Assembly (NCBI RefSeq): GCF_002866025.1
Contig: NZ_LNDE01000001.1
Coordinates: 434,001-498,000 of the forward strand
Reading direction: 5' to 3'
Source: Thermotoga sp. KOL6
GTDB taxonomy: Bacteria > Thermotogota > Thermotogae > Thermotogales > Thermotogaceae
Length of the DNA: 64,000 bases
Shown here in pieces: positions 52,017-60,773 of the stretch. The position numbers and the translations under genes were made by a program. Below the pieces are notes generated by a model. That model ran no database searches. It saw only the letters and a list, made by a program, of their open reading frames with translations, and was not told the origin of the DNA. The first letter of the stretch is position 1. Each line of letters starts with the position of its first letter.

Positions 52017-52760
52017 TTACCTCCCACTCCTGAAAATTTCCCACATTATCCCTTGGCCCGATGGATTACTTGGGGAAGTCACTCCCCTTAATTTCTCCAC
52101 ATGTTTTATGAGAGAACCTTCGGAAAGAACCACTCTTCTCTTTTTATCTTTCAGGCTGTACCATCTTTCTCTCGAAGAGGTTGACGGTGACGCTGCTGGC
52201 GTCCTTACCACGTTGGATCTCAGAACCGGAACGAATTTTCCCTCTTCATCAATGTATCCCATTTCTGAGAGATAGTCTGCTTTCGGCATAGGAACCTGAA
52301 AGTAAAAGTTGGCTGCTTCCAACGTTGCTTCATCGAGCCTGTATTCGAATATTCTGTGTGCGTTCGTGCCATCGAACCTTATGAAAGTCACATCGTAGAG
52401 TCTAATAATCGCTCTTCCCTCTTTTGACTTTTGTTTCATCATGTGGTATGTTTCTTTATCAAAATCCCAATAAGCGAATACAACGTAAGGATTAACAGGC
52501 ATTAAAACGAGTTTGTTTTTGTTATAGGTTCTTGGAAGGGTTAGATCTACTTTGATCTCTTTCATCTTGGAAGGAGTGGTTCCAGAAGAAGCGCTTGTCA
52601 CGCCTGAGAGATTTTCTATATGATCTCTTATGAGTTTTATTACTTCTTTCTTTTTCATAGCCTTCTTTACTCTGAGACCCAAACTCTTAGCAAATTTTTT
52701 TAACTCTTGTATCGTGGGGTTTGAATCTAGCCATTTCAATATTTCGTTTTTTTTCATCAT
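52017..52760 (-). CDS. DUF4912 protein, partner of the GH57 enzyme
   Basis: 247 residues. N-terminal Rho-N/SAP-like helix-turn (TIQELKKFAKSLGLRVKKAMK), a Ser/Thr linker, then the DUF4912 domain (LVLMPVNPYVVFAYWDFDKET ... ) and a basic, proline-rich C-terminus. DUF4912 genes sit by glycogen genes in several bacteria; function unknown, perhaps carbohydrate binding or regulation (inference). GGAGGTGAA precedes two adjacent ATG codons (52760, 52757). Confidence 0.7.
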   Translation of the reverse strand: MMKKNEILKWLDSNPTIQELKKFAKSLGLRVKKAMKKKEVIKLIRDHIENLSGVTSASSGTTPSKMKEIKVDLTLPRTYNKNKLVLMPVNPYVVFAYWDFDKETYHMMKQKSKEGRAIIRLYDVTFIRFDGTNAHRIFEYRLDEATLEAANFYFQVPMPKADYLSEMGYIDEEGKFVPVLRSNVVRTPAASPSTSSRERWYSLKDKKRRVVLSEGSLIKHVEKLRGVTSPSNPSGQGIMWEIFRSGR

Positions 52761-52791
52761 TTCACCTCCGTGTTAATCTCTGTTTTAGAAA

Positions 52792-52820
52792 ATTATAACA
52801 CTAGTGAACTAGGTTGTAAA
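52792..52820 (-). promoter_or_regulatory. Promoter of the DUF4912-GH57-rsmA-glpP operon with an embedded palindrome
   Basis: Minus strand TTTACA (52820-52815), 17 bases, TATAAT (52797-52792). The spacer contains CTAGT-GA-ACTAG (52801-52812), a perfect inverted repeat where a repressor could block polymerase. Confidence 0.7.
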
Positions 52821-52913
52821 CACAAGATTTTTGAAGATTTTTTGTGTTAATTTCAAATAATTTTAGATAAAAAGCTCTTACAGAGAAAAAACGCTCCTTA
52901 CAATAAATATTTT

Positions 52914-52941
52914 TTGAATGAGAAGAAAATTGGGATACAAT
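52914..52941 (+). promoter_or_regulatory. Promoter of the IF-2B-like gene and aspS operon
   Basis: TTGAAT (52914-52919), 16 bases, TACAAT (52936-52941), about 20 bases before the start codon. Confidence 0.65.
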
Positions 52942-52961
52942 ATTCATAGAGGTGAAATAAG

Positions 52962-53672
52962 GTGCGAAGAGTTTCAGATTTCTTATATCGAATGAACGTC
53001 GAAGGTTCTCAAGAAGTACAAGAATCACTTCTTGATTTCATTGAGAAGAATCATGAAAAACTACTTCCAAACGAAATAGTGAAGGATATAAGAAACTTTT
53101 GTGCGAGAAAACCTATGGCAGTTCTAGAAAAAGTCGCTTCTTTTTTAGAAAAGAATCCTTCTAAAGAAGAATTGAAAAAATTCAGAATGTCTATCAAAGC
53201 TTCTTTCAATCGAACAGTTGAATACGCTGCTTCTTTCTTCAAGAGCAAGAAGATACTCACTTTGAGCAACAGTAAAACTCTTTTTCAAGTCTTTCTCAAA
53301 GCAAAGCCCCTATTTGTGTTCGTTCTAGAATCACGTCCCGGTGGAGAGGGAAAAGTACTGGTACAATCTTTACAGAAAGAAGGGATAAGAGCTGAAGTAA
53401 TCGATGATCTTCTCGCGTACAAAATTTTGAAAAAAGTAGATCTGTGTGCTGTGGGAGCGGATTACGTGGACGAAAGCGGTAACGTTTTGAACAAGATAGG
53501 TTCCTCAGTTCTTGCGGTTCTCTGTAGAGAGCTTAAGAAACCTTTCTTAGTGATAGCGGATCCTTATAAATTTGGATCCAGAGCACTTGAAGATACTGAT
53601 GTATTCGAAGTAGTACCATCGTATTTAATAACTGCTATTATAACCGATCCTGAAGGAGGGACAACATGTTGA
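52962..53672 (+). CDS. IF-2B/eIF-2B alpha-like isomerase-family protein
   Basis: 236 residues. The N-terminal helical part is poorly conserved; the C-terminal half has the IF-2B pattern: [45 protein letters not shown] and [11 protein letters not shown]. This family includes methylthioribose-1-phosphate isomerase and ribose-1,5-bisphosphate isomerase; the general Asp of GAD is present, but I see no clear catalytic Cys motif. Substrate unknown. GTG 52962 with AGAGGTGAAA upstream; it overlaps aspS by 7 bases, an unusual pairing with a tRNA synthetase. Confidence 0.65.
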   Translation: MRRVSDFLYRMNVEGSQEVQESLLDFIEKNHEKLLPNEIVKDIRNFCARKPMAVLEKVASFLEKNPSKEELKKFRMSIKASFNRTVEYAASFFKSKKILTLSNSKTLFQVFLKAKPLFVFVLESRPGGEGKVLVQSLQKEGIRAEVIDDLLAYKILKKVDLCAVGADYVDESGNVLNKIGSSVLAVLCRELKKPFLVIADPYKFGSRALEDTDVFEVVPSYLITAIITDPEGGTTC

Positions 53673-55405
53673 GAACCCATACATGTGGCGAGCTCAGAGT
53701 GCGGGACGAAGGAAAACATGTGAAACTTTGTGGTTGGGTGGATCGAATCAGAGATCTCGGCGGTGTAAGATTCGTAGATCTAAGAGATAGGTATGGGGAA
53801 ACACAGATTGTTTGCGATGTGAACAGCAAAGCCTACGAAGTAATAGATGATCTCACACGCGAATCCGTTATTCTGGTTGAAGGGACGGTAAGAAAAAGAC
53901 CGAAAGGAACAGAGAATCCCAATATTTCCACCGGTGAGATAGAAGTCGTTGCTGAAAAAATAGAGATTCTTTCTGCGGCTCAACCTCTTCCTTTCTATCC
54001 CAATGAAAATCCGAAAGAAGAAATGAGACTCAAGTACCGTTACATAGACCTGAGATCGAAAAGAATGCAAAACAACATAATTTTGAGATACAAAGTGACC
54101 AGAACTATAAGAAACTATTTCGATGAATTGGGCTTTCTGGAAATAGAAACACCTTTTCTTACGAAGAGTACTCCGGAAGGGGCAAGAGACTTCCTCGTCC
54201 CTTCCAGACTCAGGCCAGGCAAGTTTTATGCCTTACCTCAGTCTCCACAGTTGTTCAAACAACTTCTCATGATTTCAGGATTCGATAGATATTTTCAAAT
54301 AGTAAGATGTTTCAGAGATGAAGATCTGAGAGCAGATAGACAACCTGAGTTCACACAGGTTGATGTGGAAATGTCCTTCGTCGATGTGGAGGATGTGCTC
54401 TCTGTGAGTGAAGGAATGATAGCACGAGTTTTCAAAGAGGTCTTAGACGTGGATCTTTCTCTTCCGTTTGACAGGCTGCGCTACCACGAAGCAATGGAGA
54501 AGTACGGAACGGATAAACCAGACAGAAGATACGGTATGGAACTTCAAGACTTCGGCAATGCTTTCGAAGGAACGGACTTCAAAGTAATAAGAAAGGTTTT
54601 AGAAGAAGGTGGAAGCGTTAAAGGTTTCGTGGTGCCGAATTTTGCCCCTGAGATGAGCAGAAAAAGAGGAGACGAGTTAATGGAAAGAGCTAAAGAATTG
54701 GGACTTGGAGGACTTCTTTGGTTTAAAATCGAAAACGGACTCTCTTCACCTCACTTGAAACATCTCGAATCCGAATTCAAAACAATAGCAGAAAAAGCTG
54801 GAATGAAAGAAGGAGATGTTTGTTTGATAGCAGCTCATAAAGATAGGGCTCTTCTCAACGAGGCACTCGGAACGCTCAGATTGGAAATCGGAAAGGAGCA
54901 TTTCTCTCACTTGGCGAAAGGGTTCGACGTTCTCTGGGTGATCGATTTTCCATACTTCGAGTGGAGCGAAGAAGAGGAAAGGTTTGTTGCACGTCATCAT
55001 CCTTTCACAATGCCTGTTGAAGAAACTTTGGATAGTGACCACACAAAGGTTCGTGCGAAGGCTTACGACATCGTTATAAACGGTTATGAAGTAGGAGGAG
55101 GGAGCATAAGAATACACAAAAGGGAAATACAAGAAAAGATTTTCCAGCTTCTTGGGATAAGCAAAGAGGAAGCACAGAATAAGTTCGGATTTTTCCTTGA
55201 AGCCTTCAAATACGGTGTGCCTCCTCACGGGGGAATTGCTTTTGGCTTAGACCGACTTGTAAGTATCATCACAGGTGAGAATTCCATAAGGGAAGTCATT
55301 CCTTTTCCCAAAACAGGAAACGGTGTTTGTCTCCTAACTGGAGCTCCTTCAGAGGTCGACGAGAAGCAGCTCAAAGAACTCAGAATACGTGTAGAGGAGG
55401 GATAA
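53666..55405 (+). CDS. aspS: Aspartyl-tRNA synthetase, bacterial type
   Basis: 579 residues. N-terminal OB-fold anticodon domain ([26 protein letters not shown]), class II motif 2 ([29 protein letters not shown]), the bacterial GAD insertion, and motif 3 ([16 protein letters not shown]). Bacterial AspRS with the insert implies either discriminating or non-discriminating use; the window does not show gatCAB. GAAGGAGGG precedes ATG 53666. Confidence 0.98.
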   Translation: MLRTHTCGELRVRDEGKHVKLCGWVDRIRDLGGVRFVDLRDRYGETQIVCDVNSKAYEVIDDLTRESVILVEGTVRKRPKGTENPNISTGEIEVVAEKIEILSAAQPLPFYPNENPKEEMRLKYRYIDLRSKRMQNNIILRYKVTRTIRNYFDELGFLEIETPFLTKSTPEGARDFLVPSRLRPGKFYALPQSPQLFKQLLMISGFDRYFQIVRCFRDEDLRADRQPEFTQVDVEMSFVDVEDVLSVSEGMIARVFKEVLDVDLSLPFDRLRYHEAMEKYGTDKPDRRYGMELQDFGNAFEGTDFKVIRKVLEEGGSVKGFVVPNFAPEMSRKRGDELMERAKELGLGGLLWFKIENGLSSPHLKHLESEFKTIAEKAGMKEGDVCLIAAHKDRALLNEALGTLRLEIGKEHFSHLAKGFDVLWVIDFPYFEWSEEEERFVARHHPFTMPVEETLDSDHTKVRAKAYDIVINGYEVGGGSIRIHKREIQEKIFQLLGISKEEAQNKFGFFLEAFKYGVPPHGGIAFGLDRLVSIITGENSIREVIPFPKTGNGVCLLTGAPSEVDEKQLKELRIRVEEG

Positions 55406-55406
55406 G

Positions 55407-55739
55407 ATGGATGGGTTAAAGCTTGAGAGAATAGAAGAGGATGACAAAATAGTTGTAAGAGTCTACGGTGAGATCGATGCTTACAACTCCTCAGAATTGA
55501 AAGAGCAATTGAGAAATCTAGTTTCATCAACCGAGAAAAAGAAGATCGTTTTGGACCTTTCTTCTGTTTCGTACATGGACAGTGCTGGACTCGGTACTTT
55601 GGTTGTGATTCTGAAAGATGCAAAGATCAACGGAAAAGAATTTATCCTCAGCTCCTTGAAAGAGAGTATAATGAGAATTTTCAAACTCACACATTTAGAC
55701 AAAATCTTCAAAATTACTGACACCGCGGAGGAGGCTTGA
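55407..55739 (+). CDS. STAS-domain anti-sigma factor antagonist
   Basis: 110 residues, SpoIIAA/RsbV fold. [12 protein letters not shown] carries Ser59, the usual phosphorylation site. Works by partner switching with an anti-sigma kinase, none in this window. Homologue of the NMR-studied T. maritima protein TM1442 (recalled). Sits one base after aspS and one base before cmk, odd neighbours that suggest cotranscription rather than function. Confidence 0.9.
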   Translation: MDGLKLERIEEDDKIVVRVYGEIDAYNSSELKEQLRNLVSSTEKKKIVLDLSSVSYMDSAGLGTLVVILKDAKINGKEFILSSLKESIMRIFKLTHLDKIFKITDTAEEA

Positions 55740-55740
55740 T

Positions 55741-56403
55741 ATGGGTTTTCAAATAGCAATCGATGGACCCGCTGCCTCAGGAAAATCCACAATTGCGAAA
55801 CTGTTGGCGATGAGATTGGGATTCGAGCATTTGAATACTGGTGCAACGTATCGTGCTGTCGCTGTTTACTTGAAAGAAAAAGGTTTGACACCCTCTTCTT
55901 CCCAAAAAAAATTGGAGGAACTCCTTAGAAATTTGAAAGTGGATTACAAAAACGGTAGAGTTTTTGTAAACGGAGTCGATTACACAGAAAAGATACAAAG
56001 CCCAGAGGCTGGAATTCTTGCTTCTAGTTTTGCGAAATTGGAGGTTGTAAGGAAACATCTTGTCAGAATTCAGAGAGAAATTTGTGACGATAAGAATATC
56101 GTGGTCGAAGGAAGGGATATTGGAACCGTTGTGCTACCCAAAGCAGCGCTGAAGATTTTTCTCACAGCATCACTCGATGCTCGTGTTGAAAGAAAGTTGA
56201 AAGAATACAGAAAAAGAGGTTTGAATGTTAAGAGAGAAGAGGTAGAAAGAGAGCTCATAGCTAGGGATGAGCAAGATTCTAAAAGGAGTGTGGCACCGCT
56301 GAAACCAGCGGAAGATGCTGTAATAATAGATACAACGGACATGACCGTAGAAGAGGTACTACAAAAGATCCAAAAACTCGTTGAGGAGAGGATGAAGTCT
56401 TGA
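55741..56403 (+). CDS. cmk: Cytidylate kinase
   Basis: CMP/dCMP phosphorylation. 220 residues. P-loop IDGPAASGKSTIAKLLA at residues 5-21, HLNTGATYRA, VVEGRDIGTVVLP and the LID arginines RDEQDSKR. The order cmk-ispH-rpsA is as in many Clostridia. ATG 55741 follows GGAGGAGGCTTG. Confidence 0.97.
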   Translation: MGFQIAIDGPAASGKSTIAKLLAMRLGFEHLNTGATYRAVAVYLKEKGLTPSSSQKKLEELLRNLKVDYKNGRVFVNGVDYTEKIQSPEAGILASSFAKLEVVRKHLVRIQREICDDKNIVVEGRDIGTVVLPKAALKIFLTASLDARVERKLKEYRKRGLNVKREEVERELIARDEQDSKRSVAPLKPAEDAVIIDTTDMTVEEVLQKIQKLVEERMKS

Positions 56404-57242
56404 AGATCATTGTCGCCAAAAGTATGGGATTTTGCTTTGGAGTGGAAAAAGCGATAAAAACAGTAGAAGAACTTTTGAACAACGGAAAAAAAGTTATAAC
56501 AGATGGAGAAATAGTTCACAACAAACATGTGATGAACCATTTAATCGAGAAGGGATTGAGAATCGTGTCAAAAATATCAAAAGATGCTGACGCAGTATTC
56601 GCTGTTAGAGCACATGGAATACCAAAAGATAAATTGGAACAGCTCAAGAGGAACTATTCAAAAGTTGTAGATCTCACTTGTCCCATTGTACACCGACTTT
56701 TCAAAACTGCTCAAGAATATTCTTCAAAAGGAAAAATCATTGTTTTTGGGAAGGAAAATCATCCTGAGATGATCGCTCTAAAAGGTTATACTCCTGCGAT
56801 AGTAACGAAGAAACCTTTCAGAACAACCGAAAAGAAAGTAGTTTTTCTTTCACAAACCACTTCTTCTATCGAAGAATACAAGAAATTCGTTGCAGAAATG
56901 ATAAAAATGAACGATTTCGAAGAAGTCATCTATCTGAACACCATATGTCCTGTGACAATCGAACGAGAGAAGGAAATAGAAAAACTCTCAAAGATCTGTG
57001 ACGTTTGTATTGTCATCGGCGGAAAACACAGTTCCAACACGGGGAAACTTTTTCAAATTGCGTCCAACAACACCAAGACCCTTTGGATAGAATCTCAAGA
57101 TGAACTACCGAACGACGTAGTAAAATATGGTACGGTGTGTGTCTTCAGTGGGACTTCCACACCTATTTCTCTGATAGAAGATGTGATCAGAAAATTAAAA
57201 GAGATGGAGGGGAAGGATCATGGAACCAATGGAATTCAATGA
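56400..57242 (+). CDS. ispH: 4-hydroxy-3-methylbut-2-enyl diphosphate reductase
   Basis: Last enzyme of the MEP pathway, [4Fe-4S] cluster. 280 residues. The three cluster cysteines are Cys12 (GFCFGVEKAI), Cys94 (DLTCPIVH) and Cys183 (NTICPVT); catalytic Glu lies in the GKENHPE-region neighbourhood. Start TTG 56400 overlaps the cmk stop by 4 bases. Overlaps the S1 gene by 23 bases; in some Clostridia these two are one fused protein. Confidence 0.96.
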   Translation: MKIIVAKSMGFCFGVEKAIKTVEELLNNGKKVITDGEIVHNKHVMNHLIEKGLRIVSKISKDADAVFAVRAHGIPKDKLEQLKRNYSKVVDLTCPIVHRLFKTAQEYSSKGKIIVFGKENHPEMIALKGYTPAIVTKKPFRTTEKKVVFLSQTTSSIEEYKKFVAEMIKMNDFEEVIYLNTICPVTIEREKEIEKLSKICDVCIVIGGKHSSNTGKLFQIASNNTKTLWIESQDELPNDVVKYGTVCVFSGTSTPISLIEDVIRKLKEMEGKDHGTNGIQ

Positions 57243-58851
57243 TGAGATTCTCGATCAATACGAACCCGAAGAGTTTAAGAGGGGGGACACGGTAAAAGGA
57301 ACTGTTGTTGGTAAAGAAGAAGATGGTATTGTAGTGGATTTTGGTGGAAAAAGTGAAGGGTTTGTGCCTGAAAATGAACTCCTCAAACCAATAACCGAGT
57401 ATAAAATTGGAGACGTTCTCGTTCTTCAAATACTGAAACTAAATTATGAGGAAAGATCCATATTATCTGAAAGACGTCCTGTTTTCAAAAATACCTTAGA
57501 GGAATTGAAAAAGGCTTATGAAGAAAAAAGTATCGTTAAAGCCAGAGTAGTGTCTCAAGTGAAAGGAGGATACACTGTCCTTCTCAAAGGAGTTGTTCCT
57601 GCCTTTCTTCCGGGTTCTCATTCGCTTTTGAAGAGAGATGAACCCCTTCCTCAAAAAGAAGTGGATGTTATCATACTCGATATGGTACAAACGCGGCGGG
57701 GAGTGAAGATCATTGTCTCGAGAAAAGCAGTACGAGACAAAAAAATCGAACAATTTTTTTCAGAGAAAAAGGTAGGAGACACTTTAGAATGCGAAGTGAG
57801 AAGGATCCATCAATCAGGAGTAGAAGTTGAGGTCCCAGGAGGGATAAGAGGTTTTATCCCAAGAAGCGAGTTGAGTTATGACGCAAAAGCACTTCCGGAG
57901 GATATCTTACAAACTGGTCAAAGCATAATGGCAAAGATCATAAGAATGGACAAAGACAAGAAAAATGTTATTCTTAGCCTGAAACAACTCATGCCAGATC
58001 CTTGGAATAAGATAGAGGAAAAATATCCAATCGGAAAAATAGTGACCGGTGAGGTTGTATCGATTCATCCGTTTGGATTCTTTGTGAGACTCGAACCCGG
58101 TGTAGAAGGTCTCGTACCTCGTTCAGAGGTGTTTTGGGGAAACACCAGAAAGAGTTTAGAAGACGTTGTAAAAGTAGGCGATTTGGTAAAAGTGGAAGTC
58201 ATTGATTTAGATAAAGAAAATAGAAAACTCACTTTGAGTTATAGGAAAGCCAAAGGAGATCCTTGGGAAAATATAGAAGATAAATATTATATTGGTAATG
58301 TTACGACCGGGAAAGTCGTTGGTGTTGTGAGAAAAGGCATTTTCGTGGAGTTGGAAGAAGGAATAGAAGGGTTTGTTCCCATCCTCGAAATTTCATGGGA
58401 AAGGATCGATAATCCTGAGGAAATTGTGAAAATTGGCGAAAAGGTGAAAGTTAAGATAATGAACATAGATAAAGAAAACAGAAGAATTTCTCTCAGCATG
58501 AAGAGAACCCAGGAGAATCCTTGGGAACGTGCTTTAAGAGAACTAGAGAGAGATTCTATCGTCAAAGGTGTCGTGAAAAAAGTGGTGAACTCTGGTGCAG
58601 TTGTACGAGTCGAAGGATACGACGTGGAGGGCTTTGTACCAAACAGCCATCTGGTCAGTGAACCAAAGGAAGGAGAAACACTGAATTTGGTCGTTTTGAG
58701 AATCGATCCAGACGAGATTTTCGGTGGTAGGATGTTGTTGAGTGAGAAAAGATACGAAGAGCGTATGAATATAGAAGAGTACAAGAAAAAAGTGGAGAAA
58801 GAAAAGGCTCAAAAATCCCTAGGTGAATTGTTGGAGAAGAATGGAGAGTGA
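57220..58851 (+). CDS. rpsA: S1 RNA-binding domain protein (30S ribosomal protein S1-like)
   Basis: 543 residues made mostly of consecutive S1 (OB-fold) domains: about six units, for example GDTVKGTVVGKEEDGIVVDF, VTGEVVSIHPFGFFVRLEPG and VTTGKVVGVVRKGIFVELEEG, each with the G-F-V-P-(R/E) turn. Units 3 to 5 are the best conserved. Role: mRNA binding on the 30S subunit. A short Glu/Lys-rich tail follows. ATG 57220 lies in ispH; ATG 57229 is an alternative. Confidence 0.93.
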   Translation: MEPMEFNDEILDQYEPEEFKRGDTVKGTVVGKEEDGIVVDFGGKSEGFVPENELLKPITEYKIGDVLVLQILKLNYEERSILSERRPVFKNTLEELKKAYEEKSIVKARVVSQVKGGYTVLLKGVVPAFLPGSHSLLKRDEPLPQKEVDVIILDMVQTRRGVKIIVSRKAVRDKKIEQFFSEKKVGDTLECEVRRIHQSGVEVEVPGGIRGFIPRSELSYDAKALPEDILQTGQSIMAKIIRMDKDKKNVILSLKQLMPDPWNKIEEKYPIGKIVTGEVVSIHPFGFFVRLEPGVEGLVPRSEVFWGNTRKSLEDVVKVGDLVKVEVIDLDKENRKLTLSYRKAKGDPWENIEDKYYIGNVTTGKVVGVVRKGIFVELEEGIEGFVPILEISWERIDNPEEIVKIGEKVKVKIMNIDKENRRISLSMKRTQENPWERALRELERDSIVKGVVKKVVNSGAVVRVEGYDVEGFVPNSHLVSEPKEGETLNLVVLRIDPDEIFGGRMLLSEKRYEERMNIEEYKKKVEKEKAQKSLGELLEKNGE

Positions 58852-58854
58852 AGT

Positions 58855-60174
58855 ATGGCAACTGTTTTAATAGTTGGTAAGCCCAACGTTGGCAAGTCAA
58901 CTCTTTTTAATAAGTTAGTGAGAAAGAAAAAAGCGATCGTTGAAGATGAGGAAGGGGTCACTCGTGACCCCGTTCAAGACACTGTAGAATGGTATGGTAA
59001 ATCTTTCAGACTAGTTGACACTTGTGGTGTGTTCGATAAACCACAGGATATTATTTCCAAAAAGATGAAAGAAGTTACACTGAATATGGTTAGAGAAGCG
59101 GATCTCGTTTTATTCGTCGTCGACGGAAAGACTGGTATAACGAAGGAAGACGAATCACTTGCAGAATTTCTGAGAAAATCACAAGTTGATGTACTCTTAG
59201 TGGCGAACAAAGCTGAAAACATCTGGAAATTTGAAAAAGAAGTAAAACCAGAGCTTTGCAGTTTGGGGTTTGGTGATCCTCTCCCCGTTTCTGCGGAACA
59301 TAATGTAAATCTTGACATTTTAATTGAAACTGTCATAAAAAGGCTAGAAGAAAAAGGCATTGATTTAACTCCTAAACCAGAAATCGCAGATGCGATAAAA
59401 GTGGCCATTGTCGGAAGACCCAACGTTGGGAAATCCAGTCTTTTCAACGCCATCCTTAACAAAGAACGTGCCCTCGTTTCACCGATACCAGGTACAACGA
59501 GGGACCCTGTGGATGACGAAGTGCTCATTGATGGAAGGAAATATGTCTTCGTAGACACTGCTGGTTTGAGAAGAAAGTCTAGGATAGAACCAAGGACTGT
59601 TGAAAAATACAGTACCTATCGAGTCGTAGATAGCATAGAGAGAGCAGACGTTGTCATAATTGTCCTCGACGCTACTCAAGGTATCACAAGACAAGATCAA
59701 AGAATAGCAGGATTGGCTGAAAGAAGGGGAAAAGCTAGTGTTGTTGTATTCAACAAATGGGATCTCGTGGAACATAGGGAAAAAAGATACGACGAATTCA
59801 CGAAACTTTTCAAAGAAAAGCTCTATTTCATCGATTACAGCCCCCTTCTTTTCACATCCGCAAATAAAGGTTGGGGCGTGGATAAGATCTTAGACGCCAT
59901 CAACACAGCCTACTCTTCTTATACCACAAAAGTCCCATCAAGCGCCCTGAATTCAGCTCTTCAGAAAGTGTTAGCTTTCACGAATCTTCCGAAGGGCCTC
60001 AAAATCTTTTTTGGACTTCAAGTCGATGTGAAACCACCTACTTTCTTGTTTTTTGTGAACAACACGGAAAAAATCAAAAATCCGCAGAAGGTATTTCTTA
60101 GGAGATTAATCAGAGATTACGTCTTTTCGTTTGAAGGATCCCCAATATTCCTGAAATTCAAAAAGAGTAGGTGA
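58855..60174 (+). CDS. der: GTPase Der (EngA)
   Basis: Ribosome-assembly GTPase with two tandem G domains and a KH-like C-terminal domain; 439 residues. First G1 GKPNVGKST at residues 8-16, DTCG and NKAE in the first domain; second G1 GRPNVGKSS, DTAG and NKWD in the second. ATG 58855 follows GGAGAGTGAAGT 3 bases after the S1 stop. Confidence 0.98.
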   Translation: MATVLIVGKPNVGKSTLFNKLVRKKKAIVEDEEGVTRDPVQDTVEWYGKSFRLVDTCGVFDKPQDIISKKMKEVTLNMVREADLVLFVVDGKTGITKEDESLAEFLRKSQVDVLLVANKAENIWKFEKEVKPELCSLGFGDPLPVSAEHNVNLDILIETVIKRLEEKGIDLTPKPEIADAIKVAIVGRPNVGKSSLFNAILNKERALVSPIPGTTRDPVDDEVLIDGRKYVFVDTAGLRRKSRIEPRTVEKYSTYRVVDSIERADVVIIVLDATQGITRQDQRIAGLAERRGKASVVVFNKWDLVEHREKRYDEFTKLFKEKLYFIDYSPLLFTSANKGWGVDKILDAINTAYSSYTTKVPSSALNSALQKVLAFTNLPKGLKIFFGLQVDVKPPTFLFFVNNTEKIKNPQKVFLRRLIRDYVFSFEGSPIFLKFKKSR

Positions 60175-60178
60175 TATC

Positions 60179-60769
60179 GTGGAATGGTGGCTTTTCCCTT
60201 TAATTGGTTATCTTGTAGGTTCGATACCTTTCAGTTATTTGATACCCAAATGGTTGAAAGGCATTGACATAAGAAAGATTGGAAGTGGAAACGTTGGAGC
60301 AACAAATGCGATAAGAACCACGGGTCCAGCTATTGGTGGTCTATGTCTCCTGCTTGACGCCCTGAAAGGATTCTTCCCTGTATTTTTGACTGGGATTGTC
60401 TCCGAGGATCCAAAAATCATTTCTCTCACGGCAATATTCACGGTTTTAGGCCACGATTTCCCCGTATTTATGAGGTTCAAAGGGGGAAAAGGTGTTGCGT
60501 CAACTCTCGGTATAATCTTTTATCTAGCATGGCCTGTTGGTCTCGTATTCACTTCAGTGTGGATCCTTATAGTGTCTTTCACGAGATATGCTTCCCTCGG
60601 TTCCCTCGTTGGCCTCTACATCTCAGCACTTTTGGGATTTTTCTTCAGAGGATATGACACAGGTATGCTAATACTCATCCTCGCAGTTCTCTCTACTTTG
60701 AGACATTCCGAAAACATACGAAGACTTCTGAATGGAACGGAAAGAAAAGTGAGCTTGTTCAAGAGGTGA
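60179..60769 (+). CDS. plsY: Acyl-phosphate:glycerol-3-phosphate acyltransferase
   Basis: First acylation of glycerol-3-phosphate in phospholipid synthesis. 196 residues, five or more membrane helices. The three PlsY motifs are seen: GSIPFSYLI and IGSGNVGATN, LGHDFPVFMRFKGGKGVAST, and a C-terminal RHSENIRRLLNGTE. GTG 60179 follows AGGTGATATC. Together with an acyl-phosphate maker (plsX, not in the window) gives lysophosphatidate. Confidence 0.97.
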   Translation: MEWWLFPLIGYLVGSIPFSYLIPKWLKGIDIRKIGSGNVGATNAIRTTGPAIGGLCLLLDALKGFFPVFLTGIVSEDPKIISLTAIFTVLGHDFPVFMRFKGGKGVASTLGIIFYLAWPVGLVFTSVWILIVSFTRYASLGSLVGLYISALLGFFFRGYDTGMLILILAVLSTLRHSENIRRLLNGTERKVSLFKR

Positions 60770-60773
60770 AACT

